From Mycobacterium mantenii (GTDB lineage: Bacteria; Actinomycetota; Actinomycetes; Mycobacteriales; Mycobacteriaceae), in the NCBI RefSeq assembly GCF_010731775.1, contig NZ_AP022590.1, positions 5,766,001 to 5,830,000 on the forward strand: a DNA stretch of 64,000 bases, read 5' to 3'. The notes under the pieces are model-generated. The model searched no databases, had not been told where the DNA came from, and saw nothing but the letters and a program-made list of their open reading frames with translations. The position numbers were made by a program, and so were the translations under genes. Below are positions 26,410 to 36,436 of the stretch, piece by piece (positions within the stretch are counted from its first letter, which is position 1; every line of letters begins with the position of its first letter).

Positions 26410-28183
26410 TGGAGTGCAGCAGCGGACGCAATTTCGCCGTTTTCTCCGGTGTCCAGTCCGGCGGTGGCAGCACCGCCGCCCAGCCGTCGGCGACGGCGGC
26501 GACGTAGTGGTGGCCATGCCCGTCGGGGACGTCGACCGCCACGGCCATGTCGGCCGACACCTGTAGGAACGTGACGACCGGAATCCAGCGCGTTTGCGGC
26601 AGCACGTCATAGCCGCGCGGTTCGTTCAGCCAGTCGGGCTTGCTGAACAACAGGTCCGGGGTCCACCACGCGATCGGATCCGACGCGTGCTGCAGGTACA
26701 CCACGCGCGGGTGATCCCACGGCGCGTCAGGACGCGCCAAATCCTTTGCGCGAGCGATGAATCGGACATACTTACCGTCCTGGTAGATCGGTAACCACTC
26801 CGGCGATCGGGCGTCACGCGTGGACGTCAGATCGGTCCAGATGGTGTTTTTGAACGTGGGCCCACTGAACAACGCCCCATCGGTGCGCGCCAGCACGTTG
26901 TTCAGGCTCAAGAACGGCGCCTCGCCCCCGAACGATCCTAAACTCTCGCCGAACACCACCAGCTTGGGCCGCTGGGCTTCGGGCATCTGGCGGATCAGCC
27001 TGTCGACGGCCTCGAAGAGCGCCTGTCCGGCGTGCCGGGCGTTCTCCTTGTCCACCAGAAACGACAGCCAGCTCGGCAGGAACGAATACTGCATGCTCAC
27101 GATCGCCGTGTTGCCGTTGTACATGTATTCCAGCGCCGAGGCCTCCGCCTCGTTGATCCAGCCTGTGCCGGTGGTGGTGGCCACCGCGACGACGGCGCGT
27201 CGCAGCCCGCCGGTGCGCTGCAATTCCTGGGCCGCCAGCTCCGCGGCCGCCGTGATACCTTTCGACGAGTCCAGCCCGGCGTAGGCCCGGATCGGCTCGG
27301 CGGCCGGGTCTCCGTTGAACGCGGTGAGTTGCTCGACGGTCGGACCGCCCTCCACGAAGATGCGGCCCTCGCGGCCCAGCGAGTCCCACGACACCAGCGA
27401 CTCCGGGCCACCCGACCGCAGCGGGGTTTTCGGGGGAGCGGTGTCGGGGTTCATCTCTTCGTTGGCCGTGGCGAAGGTGTGGTTCATGGTGCGCATGGCG
27501 AACTTGAGCACGACGCCGTTGAGCAGGGTGATGGTCAGGGTCACCAGCACCACCACCACGATCGTTGCGGACAGTCGGAATGGAGCGACGCGGTCCAGTT
27601 CTCCGACAAGGAATCTGACCAGCCAGCGGATGAATTGCCCGACCTCGACCACCGTGAACAACACCACCACCGACAGCACGGCGCCCAGGGGGTAGTCGTA
27701 CCACTTCAGGTGCTCCACGCCCATCAGGTTGCGCACGTCGTCCTGCCAGACGTGGAACCAGATCGCCATCAGCACCATGCCGATCAGCCCGACCGGGACC
27801 AGCACCAGCCACGCCCAGCGCGGCGGCGGTGGGCTGGATTGCCTGCCGGCCATGTAGCGGACCAGCCAGACCGCGAAGACGCCCAAGCCGTAGCCGATGG
27901 CGCCGGACAATCCGCTGACCAGTCCCTGGAACAAGGCGCCGCGCGGCAGCAGCGACGGGGTTAGCGAAAGCCAGATGAAGACCACGCCGACCGCGGTGCC
28001 GGTGAACGTGTAATGCCGCACCCACCAAGGCTTTTCGGTCCAAGGCAGGGTGGGCGCTGCGCGCCCGGCTCGCGTCGCGGGTGCCGGTGGTGTTGCGCCC
28101 GGCTCGGGGGCCGCGGACTCCTCGACGTCGTCCGGCGGTTTGTGGTCCGTCTCGGTGTTTGTCGCGGAAACCGGTTCGCTCAT
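26396..28183 (-). CDS. Membrane-anchored alpha/beta hydrolase (Rv1069c homologue)
   Basis: A 595-residue protein. The N-terminal half has a hydrophilic Pro/Ala leader (1 to about 50) and several transmembrane helices (FTGTAVGVVFIWLSLTPSLL, GLGVFAVWLVRYM, WLVLVPVGLIGMVLMAIWFH, AVLSVVVLFTVVEVG, TIVVVVLVTLTITLLNGVVL). The C-terminal half is an alpha/beta hydrolase with nucleophile Ser in VVFGESLGSFGGE and a likely acid/His in the last 150 residues. This matches the paired Pfam families Abhydrolase_9_N and Abhydrolase_9 from memory. Position corresponds to Rv1069c. Substrate unknown. It is followed by echA8 on the same strand in a probable operon order echA9-echA8-Rv1069c. Confidence 0.88.
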   Translation of the reverse strand: MSEPVSATNTETDHKPPDDVEESAAPEPGATPPAPATRAGRAAPTLPWTEKPWWVRHYTFTGTAVGVVFIWLSLTPSLLPRGALFQGLVSGLSGAIGYGLGVFAVWLVRYMAGRQSSPPPPRWAWLVLVPVGLIGMVLMAIWFHVWQDDVRNLMGVEHLKWYDYPLGAVLSVVVLFTVVEVGQFIRWLVRFLVGELDRVAPFRLSATIVVVVLVTLTITLLNGVVLKFAMRTMNHTFATANEEMNPDTAPPKTPLRSGGPESLVSWDSLGREGRIFVEGGPTVEQLTAFNGDPAAEPIRAYAGLDSSKGITAAAELAAQELQRTGGLRRAVVAVATTTGTGWINEAEASALEYMYNGNTAIVSMQYSFLPSWLSFLVDKENARHAGQALFEAVDRLIRQMPEAQRPKLVVFGESLGSFGGEAPFLSLNNVLARTDGALFSGPTFKNTIWTDLTSTRDARSPEWLPIYQDGKYVRFIARAKDLARPDAPWDHPRVVYLQHASDPIAWWTPDLLFSKPDWLNEPRGYDVLPQTRWIPVVTFLQVSADMAVAVDVPDGHGHHYVAAVADGWAAVLPPPDWTPEKTAKLRPLLHSNETS

Positions 28184-28192
28184 GCAAGCGTC

Positions 28193-28984
28193 CTAGCGGT
28201 GGGTGAAGTTCGGCGCGCGCTTCTCGACGAAGGCCGCCATCCCTTCGGATTGATCCTCGGTTGCGAAGGTCGAATGAAACAGCCTGCGCTCGTAGAGAAG
28301 TCCCTCGGCCAGGGTGGATTCGAACGCGCGGTTGACGGCCTCCTTGGCCATCCTGGCCGCCGAGCGCGACATCTGCGAGATGGTGGTTGCGACGGCCTTG
28401 GCCTCGGTCAGCAGGTCGTCGGCCGGCACCACGCGCGATACCAGACCGCTTCGTTCGGCCTCCTCTGCGCCGATGGTGCGGCCGGTCAGGATGAGGTCCA
28501 TGGCCTTGGCCTTGCCGATGGCGCGGGTCAGCCGCTGCGAGCCGCCCATGCCGGGCAGCACACCGAGTTTGATCTCCGGCTGGCCGAATTTCGCTGTGTC
28601 GGCGGCGATCAGCACATCGCACATCATGGCGAGCTCGCAGCCGCCGCCCAGCGCGTGCCCGGCCACCGCCGCGATCGTCGGGGTGCGGACCGCGGCGAGC
28701 TTGCTCCAGGGGGCGAAGAAGTCGGCGCCGAAGGCGTCGGCGAACGTCAGCTCAGCCATCTCTTTGATGTCGGCGCCGGCGGCGAACGCCTTGGCCGAGC
28801 CGGTGATGATGATCGCGCCGATGCCGGGATCGTCGTCGAAATCGGCTGCTGCGCTGGTTACTTCGTTCATCACCTGAGTGTTCAGCGCGTTGAGGGCCTT
28901 CGGCCGGTTCAGGGTGATGATGCCGACACGCTCTTCGCGCTCGACGAGGATGGTCTCGTAGGTCTTGGGGGCCGTGTCTGTCAT
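28193..28984 (-). CDS. echA8: Enoyl-CoA hydratase EchA8
   Basis: A 263-residue crotonase, hydrating trans-2-enoyl-CoA in beta-oxidation. Both catalytic Glu contexts are present: [16 protein letters not shown] and [19 protein letters not shown]. The oxyanion-hole sequence is [10 protein letters not shown]. The C-terminus [17 protein letters not shown] is typical. EchA8 of M. tuberculosis (Rv1070c) is the closest by order; work there links it to mycolic acid precursor trafficking and the inhibitor spiro-indoline-thiadiazole, from memory. It is 13 bp downstream of echA9 on the same strand and 9 bp upstream of the Rv1069c homologue. Confidence 0.94.
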   Translation of the reverse strand: MTDTAPKTYETILVEREERVGIITLNRPKALNALNTQVMNEVTSAAADFDDDPGIGAIIITGSAKAFAAGADIKEMAELTFADAFGADFFAPWSKLAAVRTPTIAAVAGHALGGGCELAMMCDVLIAADTAKFGQPEIKLGVLPGMGGSQRLTRAIGKAKAMDLILTGRTIGAEEAERSGLVSRVVPADDLLTEAKAVATTISQMSRSAARMAKEAVNRAFESTLAEGLLYERRLFHSTFATEDQSEGMAAFVEKRAPNFTHR

Positions 28985-28997
28985 CCAAACCGCCTTT

Positions 28998-30035
28998 CTA
29001 GAAGCTCAAGTCGTCGTCGACCGGGACGAAATACGCCTCGATGTCGGCCGCGGTGACCGCGGACAGCTGCGCCGGCGACCACTTCGGATTGCGATCTTTG
29101 TCGATCAGTTGCGCGCGGATGCCCTCCACCAGATCGTGCGAGCGCAGCGACGCCGATGACACCCGATAGTCTTGCACCAGAACGTCTTTGAGCGTCTCCA
29201 GTTTGGCGGCGCGGCGTACCGCCTCCAGGGTCACCGACAGCGCGATCGGGGAACGGGTGGCGATCAGGTTGGCGGCGTCGTCGGCCGGACCCGCGTCGTG
29301 GCCGCGCAGGGCGGCGACGATGTCCTCAACGGTGTCACCGGCGAAGCATTCGTCGATCCAGTTGCGTTGCGCGGCAAGCTCACTGGGTGGCGGTTCGACG
29401 GCGTACTTGGCCAGCGCCTGCTCGACGCCGTCGGTGATGACCGCGCGGCGGAACGCCTCGACGTCGTCGTGCGGGACATAGTGGTCGGCGAAGCCCATGG
29501 CGATGGCGTCGGCCCCGGAGAACGGCGCCCCGGTCAGGGCGGCGTGCAGGCCCAACCCGCCGGGCGCGCGAGACAGCAGATAAACGCCGCCGACGTCGGG
29601 AATGAAGCCGATACCGACCTCGGGCATGGCGATCTTGGAGGTGTCGGTGACCACCCGGGTGTTCGCGTGCGCGCTGACGCCGACGCCACCGCCCATCACG
29701 ATGCCGTCCATCAGCGCCACATACGGCTTGGGGAACTCGGCGATCTGCGCGTTGAGCAGATACTCGTCGCGCCAGAAGCGTCGCGCCTCGACGCCGTCCT
29801 TGCGGGCGCTGTGATAGATGGAGACCACGTCGCCGCCCGCGCACAGTCCGCGTTCACCGGCGCCGGAGACCACCACCGCGCGCACCGCGTCGTCGTCGGC
29901 CCAGCCGGTCAGGATGGTGCTCAGGGCGTCGACCATCTGCTGATTCAGCGAGTTGATCGCCTTGGGCCGGTTGAGCGTGATCAGGCCGACGCGTCCCTCG
30001 ACTTCGGTCAGAACCTCATCGGATTCGTCGCTCAC
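28998..30035 (-). CDS. echA9: EchA9, enoyl-CoA hydratase / 3-hydroxyisobutyryl-CoA hydrolase-like
   Basis: A 345-residue crotonase-fold enzyme longer than EchA8. [38 protein letters not shown] and [20 protein letters not shown] match the 3-hydroxyisobutyryl-CoA hydrolase branch, in which a Glu (PEVGIGF) and a downstream Asp (PDVGG) act in thioester hydrolysis. The extra C-terminal region includes [20 protein letters not shown], also typical. It would serve valine degradation or beta-oxidation. Order matches Rv1071c, and it leads the operon echA9-echA8. Confidence 0.92.
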   Translation of the reverse strand: MSDESDEVLTEVEGRVGLITLNRPKAINSLNQQMVDALSTILTGWADDDAVRAVVVSGAGERGLCAGGDVVSIYHSARKDGVEARRFWRDEYLLNAQIAEFPKPYVALMDGIVMGGGVGVSAHANTRVVTDTSKIAMPEVGIGFIPDVGGVYLLSRAPGGLGLHAALTGAPFSGADAIAMGFADHYVPHDDVEAFRRAVITDGVEQALAKYAVEPPPSELAAQRNWIDECFAGDTVEDIVAALRGHDAGPADDAANLIATRSPIALSVTLEAVRRAAKLETLKDVLVQDYRVSSASLRSHDLVEGIRAQLIDKDRNPKWSPAQLSAVTAADIEAYFVPVDDDLSF

Positions 30036-30250
30036 GCCCTTGCCTCCCTTAAGCCGGTCCAGCCTCGAGGAAGAAATCTAGATCGTCGCGACCACCGCGG
30101 TACCCGCGGGTAAGGGTTATCTTTAACGCGACGACAACGGCGGAGGCCATATCCACTGGAAAACGCCCAGGTCCGCTGGGAACCAGGGTGCAACGCCGAT
30201 CGTTGAGATTGTGTTCGCACAGCTCGAAGCCAATTAGAGAGGATCCGACG

Positions 30251-31102
30251 GTGCGGGAGACAAGCAACCCGGTATTTCGTTCGCTGCCTAAGCAGAGGGG
30301 CGGATACGCGCAATTCGGCACTGGCGCGCCCCCAATGCAGGGCTACGGCGCCGACCCTTACGCGGCTCCTTATCAGGCCCCGTACCAAGAGGCTAGGGCC
30401 TCGCGTCCGCTGACCATCGACGACGTCGTCACCAAGACCGGCATCACGCTGGCCGTGCTGACGCTCTCCGCCGTGGTCTCCTACTTCCTGGTCGCCCGCG
30501 ACGTGGCGCTGGCCATGCCGCTGGCTTTGGTCGGCGGGCTGGGCGGCTTGGCCCTGGTGCTGGTGGCCACCTTCGGTCGCAAGCAGGACAACCCGGGCAT
30601 CGTGCTGAGCTACGCGGTGCTCGAGGGCCTGGTGCTGGGCGCCATCTCGTTCGTCTTCGCCAATTTCTCGGTGTCGAACGCCAACGCCGGCGCGCTGATC
30701 GGTGAGGCGGTCCTGGGCACCTTCGGGGTGTTCTTCGGCATGCTCGTCGTCTACAAGACCGGGGCCATCCGGGTGACGCCCAAGTTCACCCGCATGCTGG
30801 TCGCCGCGATGTTCGGCGTGCTGGCCCTGATGCTCGGTAACTTCGTGCTGGCGATGTTCCACGTCAACGGCGGCACCGGCCTGGGCCTGCGCAGCGGCGG
30901 CACGGTGGCGATCATCTTCTCGCTGGTGTGCATCGGGATCGCGGCGTTCAGCTTCCTGATCGACTTCGATGCGGCCGACCAGATGGTTCGCGCGGGCGCG
31001 CCGGACAAGGCGGCCTGGGGCATCGCGCTGGGTCTGACCGTGACGCTGGTCTGGCTGTACATCGAGATCCTGCGTCTGCTCAGTTATCTGCAGAACGACT
31101 AG
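30251..31102 (+). CDS. Bax inhibitor-1/YccA-type membrane protein (Rv1072 homologue)
   Basis: A 283-residue protein from GTG 30251 (VRETSNPVFRSLPKQRGGYA), the start used in M. tuberculosis and preceded by AGAGGA. A hydrophilic Tyr/Pro/Ala-rich N-terminus (PYAAPYQAPYQEA) leads to seven hydrophobic helices, for example ITLAVLTLSAVVSYFLVA, ALVGGLGGLALVLVATFG, VLEGLVLGAISFVFAN and LGLTVTLVWLYIEILRLL. A conserved DFDAADQMVRAGAPDKAAWG segment precedes the last helix. Bax inhibitor-1-like proteins form Ca2+/pH-sensitive leak channels in other bacteria; this function is not established here. It is followed by a perfect hairpin terminator. Confidence 0.88.
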   Translation: MRETSNPVFRSLPKQRGGYAQFGTGAPPMQGYGADPYAAPYQAPYQEARASRPLTIDDVVTKTGITLAVLTLSAVVSYFLVARDVALAMPLALVGGLGGLALVLVATFGRKQDNPGIVLSYAVLEGLVLGAISFVFANFSVSNANAGALIGEAVLGTFGVFFGMLVVYKTGAIRVTPKFTRMLVAAMFGVLALMLGNFVLAMFHVNGGTGLGLRSGGTVAIIFSLVCIGIAAFSFLIDFDAADQMVRAGAPDKAAWGIALGLTVTLVWLYIEILRLLSYLQND

Positions 31103-31113
31103 CTCGGCCACAG

Positions 31114-31150
31114 AAAAAACCGGCACGCCCCGTTGGCGTGCCGGTTTTTT
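31114..31150. terminator. Bidirectional intrinsic terminator
   Basis: A perfect 16-bp stem (AAAAAACCGGCACGCC, 31114-31129; complement 31135-31150) with a 5-base loop CCGTT. The plus strand ends in six T and the minus strand does too, so it can terminate both the Rv1072 homologue and the convergent fadA3 transcript. Confidence 0.92.
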
Positions 31151-31160
31151 CGTGAGCTGA

Positions 31161-31200
31161 CGCCGTTGAGTGCGACGTGACGGCGTTGAGTGTGACGTGA
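31161..31200. repeat. 20-bp tandem repeat between Rv1072 and fadA3
   Basis: CGCCGTTGAGTGCGACGTGA and CGGCGTTGAGTGTGACGTGA lie in tandem and match at 18 of 20 positions. They fall between the terminator and the fadA3 stop. No function is evident. Confidence 0.75.
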
Positions 31201-31283
31201 CGGACGGGGTCGCTCGGCGTGTCGCCGCCCAGGATTCACACGCGACGCCCGGGCGCCCGGCTAAAGGCACCCCAGCAAGACGG

Positions 31284-32501
31284 CTAGCTCAGCCGCTCGA
31301 TCACCATCGCCATACCCTGGCCGCCGCCAACGCACATGGTCTCCAGACCGAACGTCTTGTCGTGCGTCTGCAGGTTGTTGAGCAGCGTGGTGGCGATGCG
31401 AGCGCCGGTCATGCCGAACGGGTGGCCCAGCGCGATCGCCCCGCCGGACACGTTCAGCTTGTCCTCGTCGATGCCCAGCTCGCGCGCCGAACCCAGCACC
31501 TGGACGGCGAACGCCTCGTTGATCTCGAACAGGTCGATGTCGCTGACCGACATCTTCGCGCGCGCAAGCGCCTTCTTGGTCGCCTCGATCGGGCCTAGGC
31601 CCATGATCTCCGGGGAGAGGCCGCTGACCCCGGTGGACACGATGCGCGCCAGCGGTGTCAGGCCCAGTTCCTTGGCCTTTGTGTCGCTGGTGATCACCAC
31701 CGCGGCCGCGCCGTCGTTGAGCGGGCACGCGTTGCCCGCGGTCACCGTGCCGTTGGGCCGGAACACCGGCTTGAGCTGGCTGATCTTCTCGTAGGTGGTA
31801 CCGGGGCGCGGGCCGTCGTCGGTGCTCACGGTGGTGCCGTCGGGCAGGGTCACCGGGGTGATCTCCCGCTCGAAGAACCCGCTCTTGATCGCTTCCTCGG
31901 CGCGGTTCTGGCTGCGCACTCCCCAGTGGTCCTGGTCTTCACGACTGATGCCCGTCAACAGCGCAACGTTCTCGGCCGTCTGCCCCATCGCGATGTAGAC
32001 GTCGGGAATGTTGTCGTCGGCGCGGGGATCGTGCCACTCGTCGGCGCCCTCGGCCGCGGCGGCCGAGCGCTCCTGCGCCTCACCGAACAGCGAGTTCTTG
32101 GTCTCCGGCCACGAGTCGGCGCTGCCCTTGGCGAAGCGGGACACGGTCTCCACACCCGCGGAGATGAACGCGTCGCCCTCGCCGGCCTTGATCGCGTGGA
32201 AGGCCATCCGCGAGGTTTGCAGCGACGACGAGCAGTACCGGTTGACGGTGGTACCCGGCAGGAAGTCGAAACCGAGTTCGACGGCGATGACGCGCGCCAG
32301 GTTGTATCCGGATTCGCCGGCGGGCTGCCCGCAGCCCAGGATCAGGTCGTCGATCTGGTGCGGGTTCAGGGCGGGCACCTTGTCGAGCGCGGCGCGCACG
32401 ATCTGCACGGTCAGGTCGTCGGGGCGCATGTTGACCAGCGACCCCTTCATCGCGCGGCCGATCGGCGAGCGAGCGGTTGAGACAATGACGGCTTCAGGCA
32501 T
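31284..32501 (-). CDS. fadA3: Acetyl-CoA acetyltransferase FadA3
   Basis: A 405-residue type II thiolase catalysing the last step of beta-oxidation, or the reverse condensation of two acetyl-CoA. The acyl-accepting Cys90 is in NRYCSSSLQTSRMA, the NEAFAVQVLG block follows, GGAIALGHPFGMTGAR holds the catalytic His, and MCVGGGQGMAM holds the second Cys. The ATG at 32501 has AAGGGA 9 bp upstream. Longer readings in the same frame overlap the esterase gene and are artefacts. Position matches Rv1074c. Together with echA8, echA9 and fadD14 it makes a beta-oxidation neighbourhood. Confidence 0.94.
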   Translation of the reverse strand: MPEAVIVSTARSPIGRAMKGSLVNMRPDDLTVQIVRAALDKVPALNPHQIDDLILGCGQPAGESGYNLARVIAVELGFDFLPGTTVNRYCSSSLQTSRMAFHAIKAGEGDAFISAGVETVSRFAKGSADSWPETKNSLFGEAQERSAAAAEGADEWHDPRADDNIPDVYIAMGQTAENVALLTGISREDQDHWGVRSQNRAEEAIKSGFFEREITPVTLPDGTTVSTDDGPRPGTTYEKISQLKPVFRPNGTVTAGNACPLNDGAAAVVITSDTKAKELGLTPLARIVSTGVSGLSPEIMGLGPIEATKKALARAKMSVSDIDLFEINEAFAVQVLGSARELGIDEDKLNVSGGAIALGHPFGMTGARIATTLLNNLQTHDKTFGLETMCVGGGQGMAMVIERLS

Positions 32502-32575
32502 GGTTGTTCCCTTCAGATCCCACAGACGGGGGTCGGCTCGCTGCACCATCGGGCGGTCGACGGGCGAGACCAAAT

Positions 32576-33544
32576 CTAGTCGCTGCCCACCTCGGGGCAC
32601 GAAGACGGGGCAGGTCCGCGTGCCGGATGCCGCCACAGCCGCGACATCACGCTGCTGCGGGTGTGCCGCTGGCCGAGCACCGGCGTCGCCGCCGGCACCG
32701 GCACGCTCAGCGGCGCACGCTCCACCTCCTCGCCCAGCGCTTCGCAGAGGGCGAGCAGCAGCGCATCGGCCGCGAGCGCATAGGCGGGCGCCGAGGGGTG
32801 GTAGCCGTCGGCGGAGAACATAGCGTCCGGGGTGGCGCGGAATGGCGGCGCCATCAGCTGCGCCAGCGGCACCGGCACCCCGCCGGCCGAGCGGACCGCC
32901 GCGGTCTGGGCGCGGGCGAGTTGCAGGCAACGCTCGTGCGCCACCGAACGCAGTGGCTGGGGGATGGCGCTGATGAATCCGAGGTCCGGGCAGGTGCCGA
33001 CGATGACGACGGCGCCGCGGGCGCGCAACTTGCGGACGGACAACGCCAGCCGTTGCGCCGACTGGCTGATGCCGTTGAGGGCCGTCACATCGTTGGCGCC
33101 GACCATGATCACCGCGACGTCCGGCGGGGGGCCGGCCACGAACATCGCGTCGACCTGACCGCACACGCCCTTGGAGGTGGCGCCCACGATGGCCTTGGTG
33201 CTCAGCCGGATTCGGTTGCCGGTCTGCTCGGCCAGACCCCGCGTGATCCGTACCCCGGGTACCTCTTCGGCGCTCAGGCAGCCGTATCCGGCGGCCGTCG
33301 AGTCGCCGAAGATCATCAGGTGCAGATCGACCGCCATGCCGCGGTACCACCGCTCCACCGGGCCGCCACCGCGGACGTACACGCCGTCCGCGCGGGGCGG
33401 GATGTCCCATGACTTGGGGATGATCGTGCGCGCGTGAGTGGCCTGGCCGACCAACAGACTGCGTGCCCCCAGGTAGGCGGTTCCTGTTGAGGCCAGCGCG
33501 CCTGCTGTGGCCAGGGCGATCGCCGAACGACGTGGCAGCCGCAT
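32576..33544 (-). CDS. GDSL/SGNH-type esterase (Rv1075c homologue)
   Basis: A 322-residue exported or membrane-anchored esterase. The N-terminus MRLPRRSAIALATAGALAST is a signal/anchor sequence. The SGNH blocks are IFGDSTAAGYG (block I Ser), a Gly in VGATSKGVCGQ, VMVGANDVTAL (block III Asn), and DGYHPSAPAYA near the C-terminus with Asp and His. I used the ATG at 33544; a GTG two codons upstream is equally possible. The M. tuberculosis orthologue is a GDSL esterase acting on short-chain esters. Divergent from lipU, with about 235 bp between them. Confidence 0.9.
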   Translation of the reverse strand: MRLPRRSAIALATAGALASTGTAYLGARSLLVGQATHARTIIPKSWDIPPRADGVYVRGGGPVERWYRGMAVDLHLMIFGDSTAAGYGCLSAEEVPGVRITRGLAEQTGNRIRLSTKAIVGATSKGVCGQVDAMFVAGPPPDVAVIMVGANDVTALNGISQSAQRLALSVRKLRARGAVVIVGTCPDLGFISAIPQPLRSVAHERCLQLARAQTAAVRSAGGVPVPLAQLMAPPFRATPDAMFSADGYHPSAPAYALAADALLLALCEALGEEVERAPLSVPVPAATPVLGQRHTRSSVMSRLWRHPARGPAPSSCPEVGSD

Positions 33545-33779
33545 GGTCACGCAACCAAGTTTAGAGCGGCTTCGCGGTTTGCGCGGGCGGCTGGAAAACG
33601 AAGTGATCACGGAGCGAAGCAAAACTGGTATCGAATCAGCTATTTCATACGTTGCACTAAGCATCGCCTGTCAAGCTGAAGTCGAGGGGTTGCTGAACGC
33701 CATGGCAAACAACTGAACCAGACGCTTGGTCGCCTCGTCACATGCTGTATCGCACTACAAAGGCGTAGGAGTGTTGAGC

Positions 33780-34847
33780 ATGACCGCACCTAGCAAGGAA
33801 TCGGGGACGTCGGCAAATACCCTTCGGGCCCATGACGTCCTGAAAGCTCGTCGGACCCATACGCGCAAGTTCGCGATCAGCGACGGCGCACCGGTCGAGG
33901 TCCTGGAATCCGGGCCCAGCGTCGCCGCGCGCCTGGCGAACCTCACCTCGCGGATGACCATCCGGCCGATCCTGTCGGTCGGCAGCCACGTCCCCAACCT
34001 GCCCTGGCCGTGGGGTCTCATCGACCTCACTGCCCGGGTGCTGATCCCGGCGTCGGCCACCGTCCGCGAGACCATCAAGCTGCCCAACGCGTCGGCGCAG
34101 CTGGTTCGCGCCCCCGGGGTGCTGCCCGCCGACGGCACCCGCCGCGTGATCGTCTACCTCCACGGCGGCGCGTTTCTGACCTGTGGGGCGAACTCCCACG
34201 GCAGGCTGGTCGAAGCCCTGTCCAAGTTCGCCGACTCACCCATCTTGGTGGTCAATTACCGCCTGCTGCCGAAGAATTCGGTGGGGATGGCGCTCGAGGA
34301 CTGCCACGACGCCTATCAATGGCTGCGGCAGCGCGGATACCAGCCCGACCAGATCGTGCTGGCCGGTGACTCCGCCGGCGGCTACCTGGCGCTCACGCTC
34401 GCCCAACGGCTGCAGGCCGAAGGGGAGGATCCGGCCGCGCTGGTGGCGATCTCGCCCCTGCTGCAGCTGGCCAAGGAACCCAAGCAGGCCCATCCCAACA
34501 TCGAGACCGACGCGATGTTCACGGCCGGGGCGTTCGATGCGCTCGCCGTCCTGGTGGCCAACGCCGCGTCGAAGAACATCGTCGACGGGAAGCCCGAAGA
34601 GATCTACGAGCCGCTGGAGCACATCAAGCCCGGCCTGCCCCGCACGCTGATTCACGTGTCGGGCTCCGAGGTGCTGTTGCACGACGCGCGACTGGCGGCC
34701 AGCAGGCTGGCCGCGGTGGGGGTGCCGGCCGAGGTCCGGGTCTGGCCCGGGCAGATTCACGACTTCCAGCTGGCCGCGCCGATGGTGCCCGAGGCCGTGC
34801 GCTCGCTGCGTCAGATCGGCGACTACATCCGCGAGGCCACGGAGTAA
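33780..34847 (+). CDS. lipU: Carboxylesterase/lipase LipU (HSL family)
   Basis: A 355-residue alpha/beta hydrolase of the hormone-sensitive lipase group: oxyanion motif YLHGGAFLTCG, nucleophile elbow GDSAGGYLAL, then a C-terminal Asp (SGSEVLLHDAR) and His (GQIHDFQLAA). The ATG at 33780 is preceded by GTAGGAG; a GTG three codons upstream is possible. It has no signal peptide. The order matches Rv1076, annotated LipU. Expected to hydrolyse short- to medium-chain esters; the natural substrate is unknown. Confidence 0.92.
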   Translation: MTAPSKESGTSANTLRAHDVLKARRTHTRKFAISDGAPVEVLESGPSVAARLANLTSRMTIRPILSVGSHVPNLPWPWGLIDLTARVLIPASATVRETIKLPNASAQLVRAPGVLPADGTRRVIVYLHGGAFLTCGANSHGRLVEALSKFADSPILVVNYRLLPKNSVGMALEDCHDAYQWLRQRGYQPDQIVLAGDSAGGYLALTLAQRLQAEGEDPAALVAISPLLQLAKEPKQAHPNIETDAMFTAGAFDALAVLVANAASKNIVDGKPEEIYEPLEHIKPGLPRTLIHVSGSEVLLHDARLAASRLAAVGVPAEVRVWPGQIHDFQLAAPMVPEAVRSLRQIGDYIREATE

Positions 34848-34918
34848 GGCGCGGGCCGACGCGCAAACCCGCGGAGCGCAGTTGTGCGCCGTGCGAAACC
34901 GCCTGAGACGATGAACGC

Positions 34919-36325
34919 ATGCGGATCGCGCAGCACATCAGTGACCTCATCGGCGGCACACCGTTGGTGCGGCTGAATTCCGTCGTTCCTGACGGCGCCG
35001 GCATCGTGGCGGCCAAGGTCGAATACCTCAACCCCGGCGGCAGCTCGAAGGACCGGATCGCGGTCAAGATGATCGACGCCGCCGAAGCCAACGGACAGCT
35101 GCGGCCCGGCGGCACCATCGTCGAACCCACCTCGGGCAACACCGGCGTCGGGCTGGCCCTCGTCGCCCAGCACCGCGGCTACAAATGCGTGTTCGTCTGC
35201 CCGGACAAGGTCAGCGAGGACAAGCGCAACGTGCTGATGGCCTACGGCGCCGAGGTCGTCGTGTGCCCGACCGCCGTGCCGCCCGAGCACCCGGACAGCT
35301 ACTACAGCGTCTCCGATCGGCTGGTCACCGAGATCGACGGCGCGTGGAAGCCCGACCAGTACGCCAACCCGGAAGGGCCGGCCAGCCACTACGCAACCAC
35401 CGGCCCGGAGATCTGGTCCGATACCGACGGCAAAGTCACCCATTTCGTCGCCGGCATCGGCACCGGCGGGACGATCACGGGCGCCGGGCGCTACCTCAAA
35501 GAGGTGTCCAACGGTGCGGTGCGCATCATCGGCGTCGACCCCGAGGGGTCGGTGTATTCGGGCGGCACCGGCCGGCCCTATCTGGTGGAGGGCGTCGGCG
35601 AGGACTTCTGGCCGCAGGCATACGACCGCACGGTGCCCGACGAGATCATCGCGGTTTCCGATTCCGACTCGTTCGACATGACCCGGCGGCTGGCGCGCGA
35701 GGAAGCGATGCTGGTCGGCGGGTCATGCGGGATGGCGGTGGTCGCCGCGCTCAAGGTCGCCGAGCAGGCCGGGCCGGACTCGCTCGTGGTGGTGCTGCTG
35801 CCCGACGGCGGGCGGGGCTACATGTCGAAGATCTTCAACGACGCCTGGATGTCGTCGTACGGGTTCCTGCGCAGCCGTCTCGACGGGTCGACCGAACAGT
35901 CCAGGGTCGGCGACGTGCTGCGCCGCAAATCCGGCGAGCTGCCCGACCTGGTGCACACCCACCCGTCCGAGACGGTGCGCGACGCCATCGGCATCCTGCG
36001 CGAGTACGGGGTGTCCCAGATGCCGGTCGTCGGCGCCGAGCCGCCGGTGATGGCGGGGGAGGTCGCCGGCAGTGTCTCCGAACGCGAACTGCTGTCCGCC
36101 GTCTTCGAGGGCCGCGCGAAGTTGGCCGACGCGGTCGCACAGCACATGAGCCCGCCGCTGCCGATGATCGGCGCCGGGGAGTTGGTCAGCGCGGCCGGCA
36201 AGGCGCTGCGTGACTGGGACGCGTTGATGGTGGTCGAGGAGGGCAAACCGGTCGGGGTGATCACCCGCTATGACTTGCTGGGCTTCCTCTCCGAGGGACC
36301 CCGGGGGCTGTTCGGGCGCCGGTAG
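34919..36325 (+). CDS. cbs: Cystathionine beta-synthase
   Basis: A 468-residue PLP enzyme condensing serine and homocysteine to cystathionine, the first step of transsulfuration. The Schiff-base Lys44 is in NPGGSSKDRIA. The phosphate-binding loop is GTGGTITGAG, and TSGNTGVGLA is the substrate-binding asparagine loop. From about residue 340 two CBS domains form a Bateman module (ETVRDAIGILREYGVSQMPV and ALMVVEEGKPVGVITRYDLL). No heme-binding N-terminus is present. It matches Rv1077, and metB two genes downstream encodes the next step. Confidence 0.95.
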   Translation: MRIAQHISDLIGGTPLVRLNSVVPDGAGIVAAKVEYLNPGGSSKDRIAVKMIDAAEANGQLRPGGTIVEPTSGNTGVGLALVAQHRGYKCVFVCPDKVSEDKRNVLMAYGAEVVVCPTAVPPEHPDSYYSVSDRLVTEIDGAWKPDQYANPEGPASHYATTGPEIWSDTDGKVTHFVAGIGTGGTITGAGRYLKEVSNGAVRIIGVDPEGSVYSGGTGRPYLVEGVGEDFWPQAYDRTVPDEIIAVSDSDSFDMTRRLAREEAMLVGGSCGMAVVAALKVAEQAGPDSLVVVLLPDGGRGYMSKIFNDAWMSSYGFLRSRLDGSTEQSRVGDVLRRKSGELPDLVHTHPSETVRDAIGILREYGVSQMPVVGAEPPVMAGEVAGSVSERELLSAVFEGRAKLADAVAQHMSPPLPMIGAGELVSAAGKALRDWDALMVVEEGKPVGVITRYDLLGFLSEGPRGLFGRR

Positions 36326-36436
36326 TTCTCGTTGCCGCGCGTGACCACCGGCGCGCGCCGCGCGTCTCGCTCGGCCGCGACGCGCTCGGGTACTGTTTCG
36401 GCCTAGTTCAGCTGGACCCGAGTGGAAAGGTTGCCC

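Noticed and set aside
33507-33716. 69-residue plus-strand ORF before lipU
   Set aside because: Mostly antisense to the GDSL esterase gene, with no ribosome binding site or domain.
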